Of a DNA stretch of 64,000 nt, positions 31,530-40,844 are shown in pieces. How positions within the stretch are numbered: position 1 is the stretch's first letter; each line of letters starts with the position of its first letter. The stretch spans positions 47,043 through 111,042 of the forward strand of contig CAIKZO010000003.1 of assembly GCA_903832005.1 (NCBI GenBank), given 5' to 3'. A program made the translations under genes and the position numbers. The stretch is from Enhydrobacter aerosaccus (GTDB lineage Bacteria; Pseudomonadota; Alphaproteobacteria; Reyranellales; Reyranellaceae). The notes below the pieces were generated by a model that was not told the DNA's origin, did no database searches, and saw only the letters and a list, made by a program, of their open reading frames with translations.

Positions 31530-32477
31530 CTACAGAACCCGGCGCGGATCGAGCGCGTCGCGCAAGCCGTCACCGATGAAGTTGATGGAGACCACCGCGA
31601 GGAAGATCAACGCGCCGGGGAACAGGGCCCAGTGCGGGGCGATGTCGAGATAGTCCTTGGCGTCGAACAGCACGCGGCCCCAAGTCGGGATGTCGGGCGG
31701 GAAGCCCAGGCCGAGGAACGACAGAGTCGATTCGGCGATGATGGCGGCAGCGACGTCGATCGTGCCCGCCACGATCACCGGCCCCAGCGCGTTGGGCAGG
31801 ATGTGGTTCAGCACGATGCGCAGGCGCGAGGCACCGAGCGCGCGCGCAGCCTCGACGAACTCCTTCTCCCGGATCGACAGGATCTGCGCCCGCACCAGAC
31901 GCGCCACCGGCATCCAGCGCAGGCCGCCAATCACGATCACGATCATGACGAAGACACCGCCCTCCGGCCCCAGAACCGCCTTGAGCCCGTCGCGGAAGAG
32001 ATAGATCACCAACAGCAGCAACGGGAGCTGCGGCAGCGACAGGAAGAGATCGGTGAGCCACATCAGCCCGGCATCGACGCTGCCGCGCGACATGCCCGCC
32101 AGCGCGCCCACCAGCATGCCGACGATACAGGCCACCGCCATCGCCGAGAGGCCGACGGCCAGCGAGATACGGCCGCCGTAAATCAGGCGCGCCAGCACGT
32201 CCTGGCCAAGGTCATCGGTGCCGAACGGGTGATTCCACGACGGTCCCTCGAGCTTCGCGGTGAAGTCGATCTCGTTGATCGGCACGCGCCACAACAGCGG
32301 CCCGATCGCGATCGCGGCAACCATCAGCAGCAGGATGACGGCACTGACCACCGCGAGCTTGTGCCGGCGAAAACGGCGCCACGCCTCGAGCGTCGGCGAG
32401 AAGCGCCGCGCCTTCTCCTTCCCGGCTGCGGCCACGGGGGCCTCAGCGGAAAGCAATGCGGGGGTCGAGCCAGCCAT
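31530..32477 (-). CDS. Oligopeptide-type ABC permease (OppC/DppC-like)
   Basis: About 315 residues. The N-terminus has [20 protein letters not shown], typical of OppC before its first membrane segment, then [21 protein letters not shown] and the EAA-loop region [22 protein letters not shown] that contacts the ATPase. I use ATG 32477; 32492 or a GTG just after the preceding gene's stop near 32437 are alternatives, because the first gives a 50-base overlap. It forms the channel with the OppB-like protein. Confidence 0.88.
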   Translation of the reverse strand: MAGSTPALLSAEAPVAAAGKEKARRFSPTLEAWRRFRRHKLAVVSAVILLLMVAAIAIGPLLWRVPINEIDFTAKLEGPSWNHPFGTDDLGQDVLARLIYGGRISLAVGLSAMAVACIVGMLVGALAGMSRGSVDAGLMWLTDLFLSLPQLPLLLLVIYLFRDGLKAVLGPEGGVFVMIVIVIGGLRWMPVARLVRAQILSIREKEFVEAARALGASRLRIVLNHILPNALGPVIVAGTIDVAAAIIAESTLSFLGLGFPPDIPTWGRVLFDAKDYLDIAPHWALFPGALIFLAVVSINFIGDGLRDALDPRRVL

Positions 32478-33405
32478 AGAGCACATCTGCAATGAGGTTG
32501 AAGAGAACGACGAGACAGGCGAACACGAAGGTGACGGCCATCACCACGGGCGTATCGTTGGCCAGGATCGAGGCGATCAGCAACGAGCCGATCCCGGGAA
32601 TGCGGAAGATCTGCTCGGTGACGATGGCGCCGCTGAACACGATGGGCATCTGCAGCGCCACCAGGGTGACGACGGGGATCAGCGCGGTGCGCACGATGTG
32701 CCGCGTGATGACCCGGCGCTCGCCGATGCCCTTGGAACGTGCGGTGGTGACATAGTCGAGGCGCGCCACGTCGAGCACCGAGGCCCGCACGTAGCGCACC
32801 AGTGAGGCGCCCTGGAAAAGGCCCAGCACCGTCACCGGCATGATCGCCTGCTTGATGTATTCCCACACCCATTGCAGGCCGTGGGCGTTGATGTCGCTGC
32901 GATAGACGAAGGGCAGCCAGTCGAGCTGGATGCTGAAGATCAGGATCAGCAACAGGCCCGTGAAGAAGGTCGGCAGCGAGAAGCCCACGAACGCCAAAGT
33001 GTTGGCGATCTGATCGAACACCGAATAGGGCCGCGTTCCGGCCAGCACGCCGACCGGCAAAGCGACGAGGATGGCGATCAGCTGGGCCGAGCCGATGACG
33101 AACAGGGTCGCCGGCAGCCGCTGCAGGATCAGCGTGTCGACGTCGACACGACTGACGAAGGAGAAGCCCCAGTCGCCATGGATCATGGCGACCAGCCAGT
33201 GGAAGTAACGCAGGTAGATCGGATCATCGAGGCCGAACTTGGCCCGCAGCGCCATCCGCACTTCGGCGGGCACGTTGGGATTGGTGGCCAGTTCGCCGAA
33301 CGGATCGCCCGGCGCCAGCGCAAGCACGGTGTACAGGACAATGCTGATGCCGAGCAGGCTCGGCACTGCGATCAGGAGACGTCGGATCAGGTAATTCCGA
33401 TTCAC
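32443..33405 (-). CDS. Oligopeptide-type ABC permease (OppB/DppB-like)
   Basis: 320 residues. The start NYLIRRLLIAVPSLLGISIV and the long periplasmic domain (LALAPGDPFGELATNP...LGLDDP-like FGLDDPIYLRYFHWL, GDWGFSFV) are typical of OppB. The ATPase-contact region is DYVTTARSKGIGERRVITRHIVRTAL. It lies 6 bases after the binding-protein gene. Confidence 0.92.
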   Translation of the reverse strand: MNRNYLIRRLLIAVPSLLGISIVLYTVLALAPGDPFGELATNPNVPAEVRMALRAKFGLDDPIYLRYFHWLVAMIHGDWGFSFVSRVDVDTLILQRLPATLFVIGSAQLIAILVALPVGVLAGTRPYSVFDQIANTLAFVGFSLPTFFTGLLLILIFSIQLDWLPFVYRSDINAHGLQWVWEYIKQAIMPVTVLGLFQGASLVRYVRASVLDVARLDYVTTARSKGIGERRVITRHIVRTALIPVVTLVALQMPIVFSGAIVTEQIFRIPGIGSLLIASILANDTPVVMAVTFVFACLVVLFNLIADVLYGWLDPRIAFR

Positions 33406-33411
33406 CCTGCC

Positions 33412-35202
33412 TTAGCCTTCCTTGAACCAGTTCTGCAGATCCCACGTGTTGTTGTCCCAGCCCGACAGTTCACAGGTCAGGTTCTTGGCCTGACCCGATG
33501 CGCCGCGACGGTAGACCACCGGGATCACCACGTTGTTGTTCACGACAAGGTCGTTCATGTGGATGAACATCGCCGCGCGCTTGGCCGGGTCGAGCTCGAC
33601 CTGGGCCGCCTTGTAGGTGTCGTCGTATTCCTTGTTCTGCCAGCGTGTCGTGTTGCGACCCTGGTACTTGTTCTCCTTGGTCGACGCCTCCCACGAGCAG
33701 AACTGGTTCATGAACACTTCCGGATCCGGCTGCGTCATGGTCGTGGTGAACATCTGCAGGTCGCAGAAGAAGTGCGGGTAGTTGTCGGCATTCGCCACGT
33801 CGGACCCGAAGAAGACCGACGACACGACCGCCTTCAGTTCCATGTCGATGCCGGCCTTCTGCGCGGCCTGCTTCACGATCGCCTGGTTCTTCTGGCGCGG
33901 CTGGTTGATCGAGGTCTGGAAGACAAATTTCAGCTTCTTGCCACCCTTCTCGCGGATGCCGTCGGAGCCCTTCTTCCAGCCGGCCTTCTCGAGCAGGTCT
34001 GCCGCCTTGTCGATGTTGAACTCGTACTTGGTGTTGGGCGACCTGATCTTCTCCGGATTGTTGAGGAAGTTGGAAGTCGCGGGCCCGGTCCGGCCATAGA
34101 TGTACTTCTCGACCGACGCGCGATCGACCAGCAGGGCGAGCGCCTGGCGCACGGCATCTTCCGACAGGATCGGATGCTTGCTCTTCAGGCTCGCACGCTC
34201 GCCATCTACCTCATTCCATGGATCGCAGAACTGGACCTGGATGTGCTCGATGTTCCCGGTGTCGATGACGGTGGCCTTGCCCTTGCCGCCCTTCTCCATG
34301 CGGGTCAGCACTTCTTCCTCGACCTGCAGGTTCCAGGCGAAGTCGTATTCGCCGGTCTGCAGCACCGCGCGCGCCGCCGAGACGGCATCGCCGCCGCCCT
34401 TCATCTCGAAGGAGTCGAAGTAAGGCCGGTTCGCCATGTGATAGTCGGGGAAGATGTCGCCGGTCACGAGATCGCCCGGCTTGAAGTCCTTGAACTTGTA
34501 GGGGCCCGTGCCGATCGGCTTGAGGTTGGCCGGCGCTTCGCGCGACTTGCCGCCGGTGTAGTCGCCGAACGCGTGCTTCGGGATGATCATGCCCCAGTTG
34601 CCGCAGAAGGCGTTGGCCCAGAACGGCGTCGGCTTGTCGAAGGTCACCTTGACCGTGAAGTCGTCGACCTTGGCGACCTTGATGTCCTTGTAGGTGCCGA
34701 TCGTGGTCGTCGCCGTCGCCGGGTCCTTGGCGTATTCCCAGTTGAAGACGACGTCGTCGGCCGTGAACGGCTTGCCGTCATGCCACTTCACGCCCTGCTT
34801 CAGCTTCCAGGTAACCGAAAGCCCGTCCTTCGACACCGCGCCGTTCTCGATGCTCGGGATCTCGGCGGCCAGCACCGCGCGCAGGTTGCCATCGGCGTCC
34901 CAGCCGGCGAGCGGCTCGTAGAACAGCCGGCTGCCGTCCTGATCCTTGGTACCGGTGGCGAAGTGCGGATTGAGCAAGGTCGGTCCCTGCCACCACAGCA
35001 TCTTCAGCAGGCCACCGCCGCCGCGCTTGGTCGGCTTGTAGACCGGCGGGGAGTCGGCCATCGCCACTCCCGAGGCCATCAGGATCTGTGTCGCCATCGG
35101 CGCCGTCAGGCCCACCGCCACCATCTTCTTCACGAAACCACGGCGCGACAGCGCGCCCGTTTTCACGCCCTCGATCAGCCCACGGATTTTATGTTCGTTC
35201 AT
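33412..35202 (-). CDS. Family 5 extracellular solute-binding protein of the Opp/Dpp-type transporter
   Basis: 596 residues from ATG 35202. The N-terminal SRRGFVKKM followed by a hydrophobic run is a Tat-type signal. SBP_bac_5 landmarks include GLSVTWKLKQGVKWHDGKPFTADDVVFNWEY, broken as LKQGVKWHDGKPFTADDV in the core motif, and PYKFKDFKPGDLV. At roughly 570 mature residues it is longer than classical OppA. It leads the five-gene operon. The ligand could be an oligopeptide, but alphaproteobacterial members also bind opines, sugars or other compounds. Confidence 0.9.
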   Translation of the reverse strand: MNEHKIRGLIEGVKTGALSRRGFVKKMVAVGLTAPMATQILMASGVAMADSPPVYKPTKRGGGGLLKMLWWQGPTLLNPHFATGTKDQDGSRLFYEPLAGWDADGNLRAVLAAEIPSIENGAVSKDGLSVTWKLKQGVKWHDGKPFTADDVVFNWEYAKDPATATTTIGTYKDIKVAKVDDFTVKVTFDKPTPFWANAFCGNWGMIIPKHAFGDYTGGKSREAPANLKPIGTGPYKFKDFKPGDLVTGDIFPDYHMANRPYFDSFEMKGGGDAVSAARAVLQTGEYDFAWNLQVEEEVLTRMEKGGKGKATVIDTGNIEHIQVQFCDPWNEVDGERASLKSKHPILSEDAVRQALALLVDRASVEKYIYGRTGPATSNFLNNPEKIRSPNTKYEFNIDKAADLLEKAGWKKGSDGIREKGGKKLKFVFQTSINQPRQKNQAIVKQAAQKAGIDMELKAVVSSVFFGSDVANADNYPHFFCDLQMFTTTMTQPDPEVFMNQFCSWEASTKENKYQGRNTTRWQNKEYDDTYKAAQVELDPAKRAAMFIHMNDLVVNNNVVIPVVYRRGASGQAKNLTCELSGWDNNTWDLQNWFKEG

Positions 35203-35330
35203 GTTTGTCTCGCCCAATTGACGCCCTCCCCTGCGCCGCCCTCGCTATCCTGCAAGATGCGTGCAATTCTGATGAGAACAGGCCGGCACGCCGCCGTCAA
35301 CGACGCGCCGGTCGCACGGGGGAGAGAGCG

Positions 35331-35648
35331 ATGGCGTGGATCTATCTTGTCGCAGCGGGCGTTCTGGAAATCGGCTGGCCGGTCGGACTGAAGATGGGCT
35401 GGGGCGCAGACGGCGCCAAACCGCTCTGGCTGGGCTTCTCCCTGTTCTGCATCGTAGCGAGCGGCGCGCTGCTTTTATGGGCACAGCGTACCATTCCCAT
35501 GGGAACCGCCTACGCCGTGTGGACCGGCATCGGTGCGGTCGGCGCCTTCACCGTCGGCATCCTGGCCTTCGGTGACCAGGCGACGACGATGCGCATGGTG
35601 TCGATCGCGCTGGTCGTGGCCGGGATCGTCGGCCTGAAGCTCGCCTGA
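35331..35648 (+). CDS. gdx: SMR family transporter, Gdx/SugE subtype (guanidinium exporter-like)
   Basis: 105 residues and four membrane helices. The helix-1 sequence LEIGWPVGLKMG carries the essential Glu in the Gdx context (EIGWAVGLK-like), and helix 3 AYAVWTGIGAVGAF is the Gdx-type signature rather than the promiscuous EmrE one. Gdx proteins export guanidinium in exchange for protons as antiparallel dimers. GGGGAGAGAG precedes the ATG. The SDR gene follows 11 bases later. No convincing guanidine riboswitch was found upstream. Confidence 0.87.
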   Translation: MAWIYLVAAGVLEIGWPVGLKMGWGADGAKPLWLGFSLFCIVASGALLLWAQRTIPMGTAYAVWTGIGAVGAFTVGILAFGDQATTMRMVSIALVVAGIVGLKLA

Positions 35649-35659
35649 AGGAGATCGTC

Positions 35660-36409
35660 ATGCGCCTGAAGGACAAAGTCGCGCTGATCAGCGGCGCCGC
35701 CAGCGGCATGGGCGCCGCCACCGCCCGGCTGTTCGGGCGCGAAGGCTGCAAGGGCGTGGTCGTGGCCGATATCCTCGAGAAGGACGGAAAGGCCGTCGTG
35801 GCCGAAATCGAGAAGGCCGGTGGCCACGCCACCTTCCTGCCTCTCGACGTGACCGACGAGGCCCAGTGGAAAGCCGTCGTCGACAAGACCGTCGCCACCT
35901 ATGGCGGTCTCGACGTGCTGGTGAACAATGCCGGCATCTCGGGCTCGGCCGAGCAGGACCTCTACGACACCGCCGCCTGGAACCGGCTGATGGGCATCAA
36001 CTCGACCGGTGTCTTCCTCGGCATGAAATACGGCATCCGCGCCATGAAGCGCGGCGGCTCGGTGATCAACCTGTCGTCGATCTCGGGCATCACCGGCCAG
36101 GGCTACATCCATGTCGGCTACAACGCCTCCAAGGGCGCGGTGCGCCTGATCACCAAGGCGGGTGCCGCGCAGCACGGCAAGGACGGCATCCGGGTGAACT
36201 CGGTCCATCCGGGCCTGATGCCGCCGATGCGCACCTCTGGCCGCACCGCCGATCCGGTCCAGCGCGAGAAGACGCTGAAGGGCGTGCCGCTGCGGCGGGC
36301 CGGCGAGGTTGACGAGGTGGCCTATGCCATCCTGTTCCTGGCGTCGGACGAATCGAGTTACGTCTCCGGCGCGGAGCTCGTCGTCGATGGCGGCTGGACG
36401 GCCGTCTAG
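35660..36409 (+). CDS. SDR family oxidoreductase (glucose-1-dehydrogenase-like group)
   Basis: 249 residues. GAASGMG (cofactor), NNAG, Ser in NLSSISG, YNASK (catalytic Tyr and Lys) and the C-terminal VVDGGW are all present, a complete classical SDR. The acidic residue after strand 2 (VVVADIL) favours NAD(H). It follows the SMR gene with 11 bases between and GAAGGAGATCGTC upstream, so they are probably cotranscribed. The substrate is unknown. Its end overlaps the convergent TonB receptor gene by 4 bases. Confidence 0.9.
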   Translation: MRLKDKVALISGAASGMGAATARLFGREGCKGVVVADILEKDGKAVVAEIEKAGGHATFLPLDVTDEAQWKAVVDKTVATYGGLDVLVNNAGISGSAEQDLYDTAAWNRLMGINSTGVFLGMKYGIRAMKRGGSVINLSSISGITGQGYIHVGYNASKGAVRLITKAGAAQHGKDGIRVNSVHPGLMPPMRTSGRTADPVQREKTLKGVPLRRAGEVDEVAYAILFLASDESSYVSGAELVVDGGWTAV

Positions 36410-38418
36410 AAGGCCTTTGCGACGGTCAGCCGAAAAGCCAACGGCTCGACGGGATGGAAGTGCGTGTCGCTGACGGCGGTGGATTCGCCGCGCAGTTGGG
36501 ATTGGTAGAAATAAGAGATCTGGTCGGCCTGCGCATTCAGCAGATTGAGCGCGTCGAGCGTGAGCTTGATCCCCGAATCGAAGGCATAGCCCAGCCGCGC
36601 GTTGAATAGCGATGTTGGGCTCGAATAAACACTGCCGTCCTCGATCAACGGCCGCGGTCCGAAGAAACGCCAACGCAGCGCGCCGAACCAGCCGAGGTCT
36701 TCTCCCAAAGTGATGCCGGCTGACGCTACCCACGCCGACGCGTCGGGAATGAAGGAGCCGAGGGGATTGTCGGCGTCCTTGAAGCGCGCTTGCGTGTAGG
36801 CGACGTCGCCGTCGAGCATGGCCCAAGAGGCAACGCGCCAGCGATTGGCCCATTCGACGCCGATACGGCGGCTCGGCCGGCTGGGCGAGGTGTCGCCGGC
36901 ATCGCCGTTGAAGACCAGCTCGCTGTCGAAATCGAGGATGAACAGCGCCACCGAAGAATCGAGGCCTTTGGCCGCCTGGGTGCGTACGCCGACCTCCGCG
37001 CCGCGCGACTGCACCAGCAGCGGCACGTTCTGGCTCAAGCCGCGCACGTCGTTGGAGTGAAAGCCTGCGCCCGCGTTGACGTAGAACTCGGTCTTCGCGA
37101 ACGGCCCGAACACCAGCCCCGCCTTCGGATTGGGCATGAAGGCCGTCGACTGCGCCGAGCCGCCCGGCAGGCCGCTATCGTCGGTCGCCCAGAAAACGTC
37201 GCCGCGCACGCCGAGGGTGCTGCGCAGCCAGTCGTTCCACTTCACCTTCTCTTCGATGTAGAGCGCGGTGCTCGTCTCCTCGACGTGATCGGTGCGGATG
37301 GTGCCGATGGCGACGCGATTGACGGTGTTGAACAGGCCGAGATCGATCGAATCGTGACGGACCTGCAGCCCCACCTTGTTCTCCGCCTCGAAGCCCGCCA
37401 GCAGGTGATTGGTCGTGTGGCTGGCGTTCAGCCCGTACAGTTTGCGCTTGTCACTCTGCTGGAACTGGTCGCCGTTCACCGGATCGTTCAGGAAGTAGGT
37501 GAAGTCGTTGAAGAGATTGAGCGTCGAATAGACGGCATAGGCCTCGACCCGGTCGGCGCTCCTCTGGTCCTTCCGGCTCCAGCGCGCTGACAAAGAATAA
37601 CGCTGCGTGTCGCCGCCGTCGGTCGGATCGAGCGTGCCGAAGCGGTCGACGATGCCCTCGCCGACCGCGCGGCTCGCGATCTGGTCGGTCGCGTGCCAGG
37701 AATTCGTGTAAGCCATGCCGGTCAAGGCAAAGCCGTTGTCCTCGGTGCCCTCGCTATAACGCAGCACGCCGTTGTACTTGCGCAGATTGTCGGGCACGCC
37801 CCACGGCCCGTTGTAGCGTTCGATCTCGGCCGCCGCCGTGAGCGTGCCGGCGCCGAGCGACATCGAGCCCGCCGCCAGCCCGCGCCAGTAGCCGAAGCTG
37901 CCGCCGGTTGCGGAAACGAAGCTCTTCTCGAGCCGGTCGGCATAGGCGATGTGCACCGCGCCTGCCGAGGAGAAGTCGCCCTCCTCCGCCCAGTACGGCC
38001 CCTTGCGTACCAGGAGATTGTCGACCAGCTCCGGGATCATGAAGTTGAGGTCGGCGTAGCCTTGCCCATGCGCGTGCGTGCGCATGTTGATCGGCATGCC
38101 GTCGAGAGCGATCGAGAGGTCGGTGCCGTGGTCGAGATTGAAGCCGCGCAAGAAATACTGGTTGGCTTTGCCTTCGCCCGAATGCTGCGTGACGATCAGG
38201 CCAGGGATCGCCTCGAGGATCTCGCCCGGCCGCGTCACCGGCCGTGTGTTGAGCGTCTCGCCGGAGATGCGCTGCTCGGAGGCCGCATCGGTCGGCCGGG
38301 ACTCGAGATCGACCGGCGCGATGACCGTTACCGCCGGCAATACCGTCGACGCACCGGTCTGGCCGAAGGCGGGCCCGGCGACCGCCAACAGGCCCGCGTA
38401 AACCAAGTGCTTATGCAT
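36406..38418 (-). CDS. TonB-dependent outer-membrane receptor, probably nickel-linked
   Basis: About 670 residues from ATG 38418 (MHKHLVYAGL); an ATG at 38436 is also in frame and both lie in the candidate NikR operator. The signal peptide ends AFGQ, then a TonB-box-like TVIAPV, the plug domain (RPGEILEAIPGLIV, FLRGFNLDHGTDLSIALDG) and a beta-barrel ending in Phe. The N-terminal plug is rich in His (THAHGQGYADLN). Receptors next to NiCoT and nikR are usually nickel-chelate importers; that assignment is by context. Confidence 0.85.
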   Translation of the reverse strand: MHKHLVYAGLLAVAGPAFGQTGASTVLPAVTVIAPVDLESRPTDAASEQRISGETLNTRPVTRPGEILEAIPGLIVTQHSGEGKANQYFLRGFNLDHGTDLSIALDGMPINMRTHAHGQGYADLNFMIPELVDNLLVRKGPYWAEEGDFSSAGAVHIAYADRLEKSFVSATGGSFGYWRGLAAGSMSLGAGTLTAAAEIERYNGPWGVPDNLRKYNGVLRYSEGTEDNGFALTGMAYTNSWHATDQIASRAVGEGIVDRFGTLDPTDGGDTQRYSLSARWSRKDQRSADRVEAYAVYSTLNLFNDFTYFLNDPVNGDQFQQSDKRKLYGLNASHTTNHLLAGFEAENKVGLQVRHDSIDLGLFNTVNRVAIGTIRTDHVEETSTALYIEEKVKWNDWLRSTLGVRGDVFWATDDSGLPGGSAQSTAFMPNPKAGLVFGPFAKTEFYVNAGAGFHSNDVRGLSQNVPLLVQSRGAEVGVRTQAAKGLDSSVALFILDFDSELVFNGDAGDTSPSRPSRRIGVEWANRWRVASWAMLDGDVAYTQARFKDADNPLGSFIPDASAWVASAGITLGEDLGWFGALRWRFFGPRPLIEDGSVYSSPTSLFNARLGYAFDSGIKLTLDALNLLNAQADQISYFYQSQLRGESTAVSDTHFHPVEPLAFRLTVAKAF

Positions 38419-38437
38419 TAACGGTAAATTATGCATA
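38412..38437. promoter_or_regulatory. Candidate NikR operator TATGCAT-N12-ATGCATA
   Basis: Perfect 7-base inverted arms between the divergent TonB receptor and NiCoT genes, total length 26 bp. The dimension fits NikR operators, which have short inverted arms separated by 11-16 bases. It covers the receptor's start codon, so bound repressor would block that promoter or translation start. The nikR gene is 1 kb downstream. Confidence 0.6.
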
Positions 38438-38471
38438 CGCCGTGCCGGCCAACAACTGCTACGCTGCGGCA

Positions 38472-39410
38472 GTGACCCTGCCTACCCGCCTCGTCGTCCT
38501 GTTCGGCCTGCTGGCCGCCGCCAACCTCGCGGCCTGGGGTGCGGCGCTCATTGTCTTCCACGATCAACCGCTGCTGCTCGGCACGGCGCTGCTGGCCTGG
38601 AGCTTCGGCCTGCGCCATGCCGTCGATGCCGACCATATCGCCGCGATCGACAATGTGACGCGCAAACTCCGTCAGGATGGACGCCGGCCGCTCACCGTCG
38701 GACTGTTTTTCGCGCTCGGCCACTCGACGGTGGTGATGCTGGCCGCCACCGCGGTCGCCATGACCGCGAGCCTGCTTGCCACGAAGTTCGAAGCCTTCAG
38801 GAGCATCGGCGGCCTGATCGGCACATTGATCTCCGCGTTCTTCCTGTTCGCGATCGCCGCGGTGAACCTCGTCACCTTTCGTCAGACCTGGCGGGCGTGG
38901 CGGCACGGCGGCGATCCCGATGTGGGCTTCGACGGCGGATTGCTGGCGCGCCTCTGCCGGCCGCTGTTCGGCCTGATCCGGCGGCCGTGGCACATGTTTC
39001 CGCTGGGCTTCCTGTTCGGCCTGGGCTTCGACACCGCGACCGAGGTCTCTCTGCTCGGCCTGTCGGCGACCAGCGCGGCCGGCGGCCTGTCGCTGTGGGC
39101 AATCCTCGTGTTCCCGACCCTTTTCGCGGCCGGCATGGCCTTGGTCGACACGGCCGACGGCGTGCTGATGCTGGGCGCCTACGACTGGGCATTCGTGAAG
39201 CCGCGTCGCAAGCTCGCCTACAATCTCGAGCTCACCGGCATGTCGGTGGCGGTGCTGGTTGGCGGTCTCGAGCTGTTGGGAGTCGAGGTCGGCGGCCTGG
39301 GCTTCGCGATCGTCGGCCTGTTCGCGCTGGCCTGGCTGGGCGCGCTGGTGCTCGGCCGTTACACAGGGCTGGACGAGCGCGACGCACCGGCCGACGCTAC
39401 CGCCGACTGA
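38472..39410 (+). CDS. NiCoT family nickel/cobalt permease (HoxN/NixA-like)
   Basis: 312 residues from GTG 38472 (MTLPTRLVVLFGLL); GTG 38442 would add 10 residues that do not resemble the family. The signature helix-2 motif RHAVDADHIAAIDN (HX4DH) binds the metal. Other conserved motifs are LGHSTVV and LGFDTATEV. With eight predicted membrane segments it should carry Ni(II), or Co(II), across the inner membrane. nikR follows 20 bases later, so the pair forms an operon facing the TonB receptor. Confidence 0.92.
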   Translation: MTLPTRLVVLFGLLAAANLAAWGAALIVFHDQPLLLGTALLAWSFGLRHAVDADHIAAIDNVTRKLRQDGRRPLTVGLFFALGHSTVVMLAATAVAMTASLLATKFEAFRSIGGLIGTLISAFFLFAIAAVNLVTFRQTWRAWRHGGDPDVGFDGGLLARLCRPLFGLIRRPWHMFPLGFLFGLGFDTATEVSLLGLSATSAAGGLSLWAILVFPTLFAAGMALVDTADGVLMLGAYDWAFVKPRRKLAYNLELTGMSVAVLVGGLELLGVEVGGLGFAIVGLFALAWLGALVLGRYTGLDERDAPADATAD

Positions 39411-39430
39411 TCTCCAGGCAAGGGTTCCCC

Positions 39431-39904
39431 ATGCAGCGCATCACTCTTTCGATCGACGACGAGCTCGCGGCCACTCTCGACCGCCACATGAAGAAGCATC
39501 GCTATGCCAGCCGCTCGGAGGCGCTGCGCGACATCCTGCGCGAGGTAGAGGCGCGCGAGCAGCTCGAAGAGGGAAAGAAGGGCAAGGACGACGGCTTCTG
39601 CGTCGCGACGCTCGCCTACGTCTACGATCACGAGACGCGCGATCTCGGCCGGCGGCTGACGCAGGCCCAGCACAAGCATCATGACCTCCAGGTGGCGACC
39701 CTGCACGTCCATCTCGATCACGACTCCTGCCTGGAAGTCTCCATCCTGCGCGGCCCCACCCAGGCAGTACGCACCCTGGCCGACGACACGATCAGCCAGC
39801 GCGGCGTGCGCCACGGCCAGCTCCACCTCGTGCCGGCGGCGTTGGGGCGCGAGAAGCACAGCCATGGCGGTACGCCGCATGGTCATTCGCACATCCACGC
39901 TTGA
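39431..39904 (+). CDS. nikR: Nickel-responsive regulator NikR
   Basis: 157 residues. The ribbon-helix-helix N-terminus MQRITLSIDDELAATLDRHM binds DNA. The four high-affinity Ni ligands are conserved at His81, His92, His94 and Cys100, matching E. coli His76, His87, His89 and Cys95 in spacing. An extra His-rich tail (HSHGGTPHGHSHIHA) after residue 142 is not part of typical NikR and may add metal affinity. It should repress NiCoT and the TonB receptor through the dyad at 38412-38437. Confidence 0.95.
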   Translation: MQRITLSIDDELAATLDRHMKKHRYASRSEALRDILREVEAREQLEEGKKGKDDGFCVATLAYVYDHETRDLGRRLTQAQHKHHDLQVATLHVHLDHDSCLEVSILRGPTQAVRTLADDTISQRGVRHGQLHLVPAALGREKHSHGGTPHGHSHIHA

Positions 39905-39935
39905 TGCAGGCGGCCGACGCCTCCAGAATGTCATC

Positions 39936-40331
39936 ATGACCGCGCAGCGAACAGAATCACCGATGCGAGCCTTGGGGCTCGCCGTCGCGCTGTTCGCGAT
40001 CACGCTCAATTTCCTGCAGCCGCTCGCTCACGCCGCAATGATGCGCAGCGGCGCGCCTGAAGTACTGTGGACGGTCTTCTGCAATTCGACCGCCGCGGAT
40101 CCGGACGGCCAGACTGGCAAGCTCCCGGGCAAGGCGCCGATGGCCGCCGATGCACACGCGTGCTGCCTGGGCCTGGCGCATGCGCCGGTCCTTGCCGCGC
40201 CGCCGGTTTTCTTCGTCGCGCTCGCGCCGGTCTCGACCTATGTCGCGCCGCTGATCGCGGCCGAACAACCAACCCCTGTCGGTATCCGTGACGGACCGAC
40301 GCGACCAAGAGGTCCGCCCTCCTTCGTTTGA
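39936..40331 (+). CDS. DUF2946-like protein of a metal locus
   Basis: 131 residues from ATG 39936; an ATG at 39963 is also possible. An N-terminal signal-like segment (ALGLAVALFAITLNFLQPLAHA) is followed by a Cys-containing part with FCNSTA and HACCLGLAHAP, the cysteine arrangement of DUF2946 proteins, which lie beside copper chaperones and TonB receptors. Function unknown, presumably periplasmic or membrane metal handling. The next gene, YcnI-like, follows 33 bases downstream. Confidence 0.7.
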   Translation: MTAQRTESPMRALGLAVALFAITLNFLQPLAHAAMMRSGAPEVLWTVFCNSTAADPDGQTGKLPGKAPMAADAHACCLGLAHAPVLAAPPVFFVALAPVSTYVAPLIAAEQPTPVGIRDGPTRPRGPPSFV

Positions 40332-40364
40332 CGCTCGCGATTCGTCAACCGAAGGAGAATTTTC

Positions 40365-40844
40365 ATGTCGTTTTTCCGCACGGCGTTTGTCACCCGTGTC
40401 GTCGTTACCAGTGCGCTCGTGGCAGGCTCCGTGGCCGCCGCCTACGCGCACGTCGTTTCCCAACCCAACACCGCCGTCGCCGGCGCGTCGTTCACTGCGG
40501 GCTTCCTCGTCGCGCATGGCTGCGACGGCTCGCCGACGATCGCGCTGCGCATCAAGCTCCCCGAAGGCGTAACCGCGGCCAAGCCGCTGCCCAAGGATGG
40601 CTGGACGGTCACCGAGGTCGCGGGCGAAATCGCCTGGCGCGGCGGGTCGATCGACGCCCATAAGCACGAGACCTTCGGAGTCTCGCTGAAGCTGCCCGAT
40701 ACGCCGGGCAAGACGCTCTACTTCCTCGCGATCCAGGAATGCCAGCAGGGCAGCGCCAGCTGGATCGAGGTCCCGGCCGCCGGCCAGACGGCGAAGGACC
40801 TGAAGTATCCCGCGCCCTTCGTCACGCTGACGCCGCTGCCGTGA
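40365..40844 (+). CDS. YcnI family (DUF1775) copper-binding protein
   Basis: 159 residues with a signal peptide ending VAAAYA, so the mature protein starts with His (HVVSQPNTAVAG). In YcnI proteins this N-terminal His and a conserved Trp bind Cu(II). The core has a beta-sandwich with VAHGCDGSPTIALRIKLPEGV, GWTVTEVAG and EIAWRGGSID. It is a likely copper chaperone in the periplasm. The stop overlaps the TonB receptor start by one base (TGATG). GAAGGAGAATTTTC precedes the ATG. Confidence 0.9.
   Translation: MSFFRTAFVTRVVVTSALVAGSVAAAYAHVVSQPNTAVAGASFTAGFLVAHGCDGSPTIALRIKLPEGVTAAKPLPKDGWTVTEVAGEIAWRGGSIDAHKHETFGVSLKLPDTPGKTLYFLAIQECQQGSASWIEVPAAGQTAKDLKYPAPFVTLTPLP

Noticed and set aside
35225..35330. 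Guanidine riboswitch before the Gdx-type gene (ACGA and ACGG present)
   Set aside because: The two ACGR sequences are not closed by paired stems and no guanidine-I core was seen.
32872..35391. 839-codon plus-strand open frame across the solute-binding protein gene
   Set aside because: Antisense to a recognisable SBP_bac_5 gene and to part of the permease; composition typical of a reverse-frame shadow.
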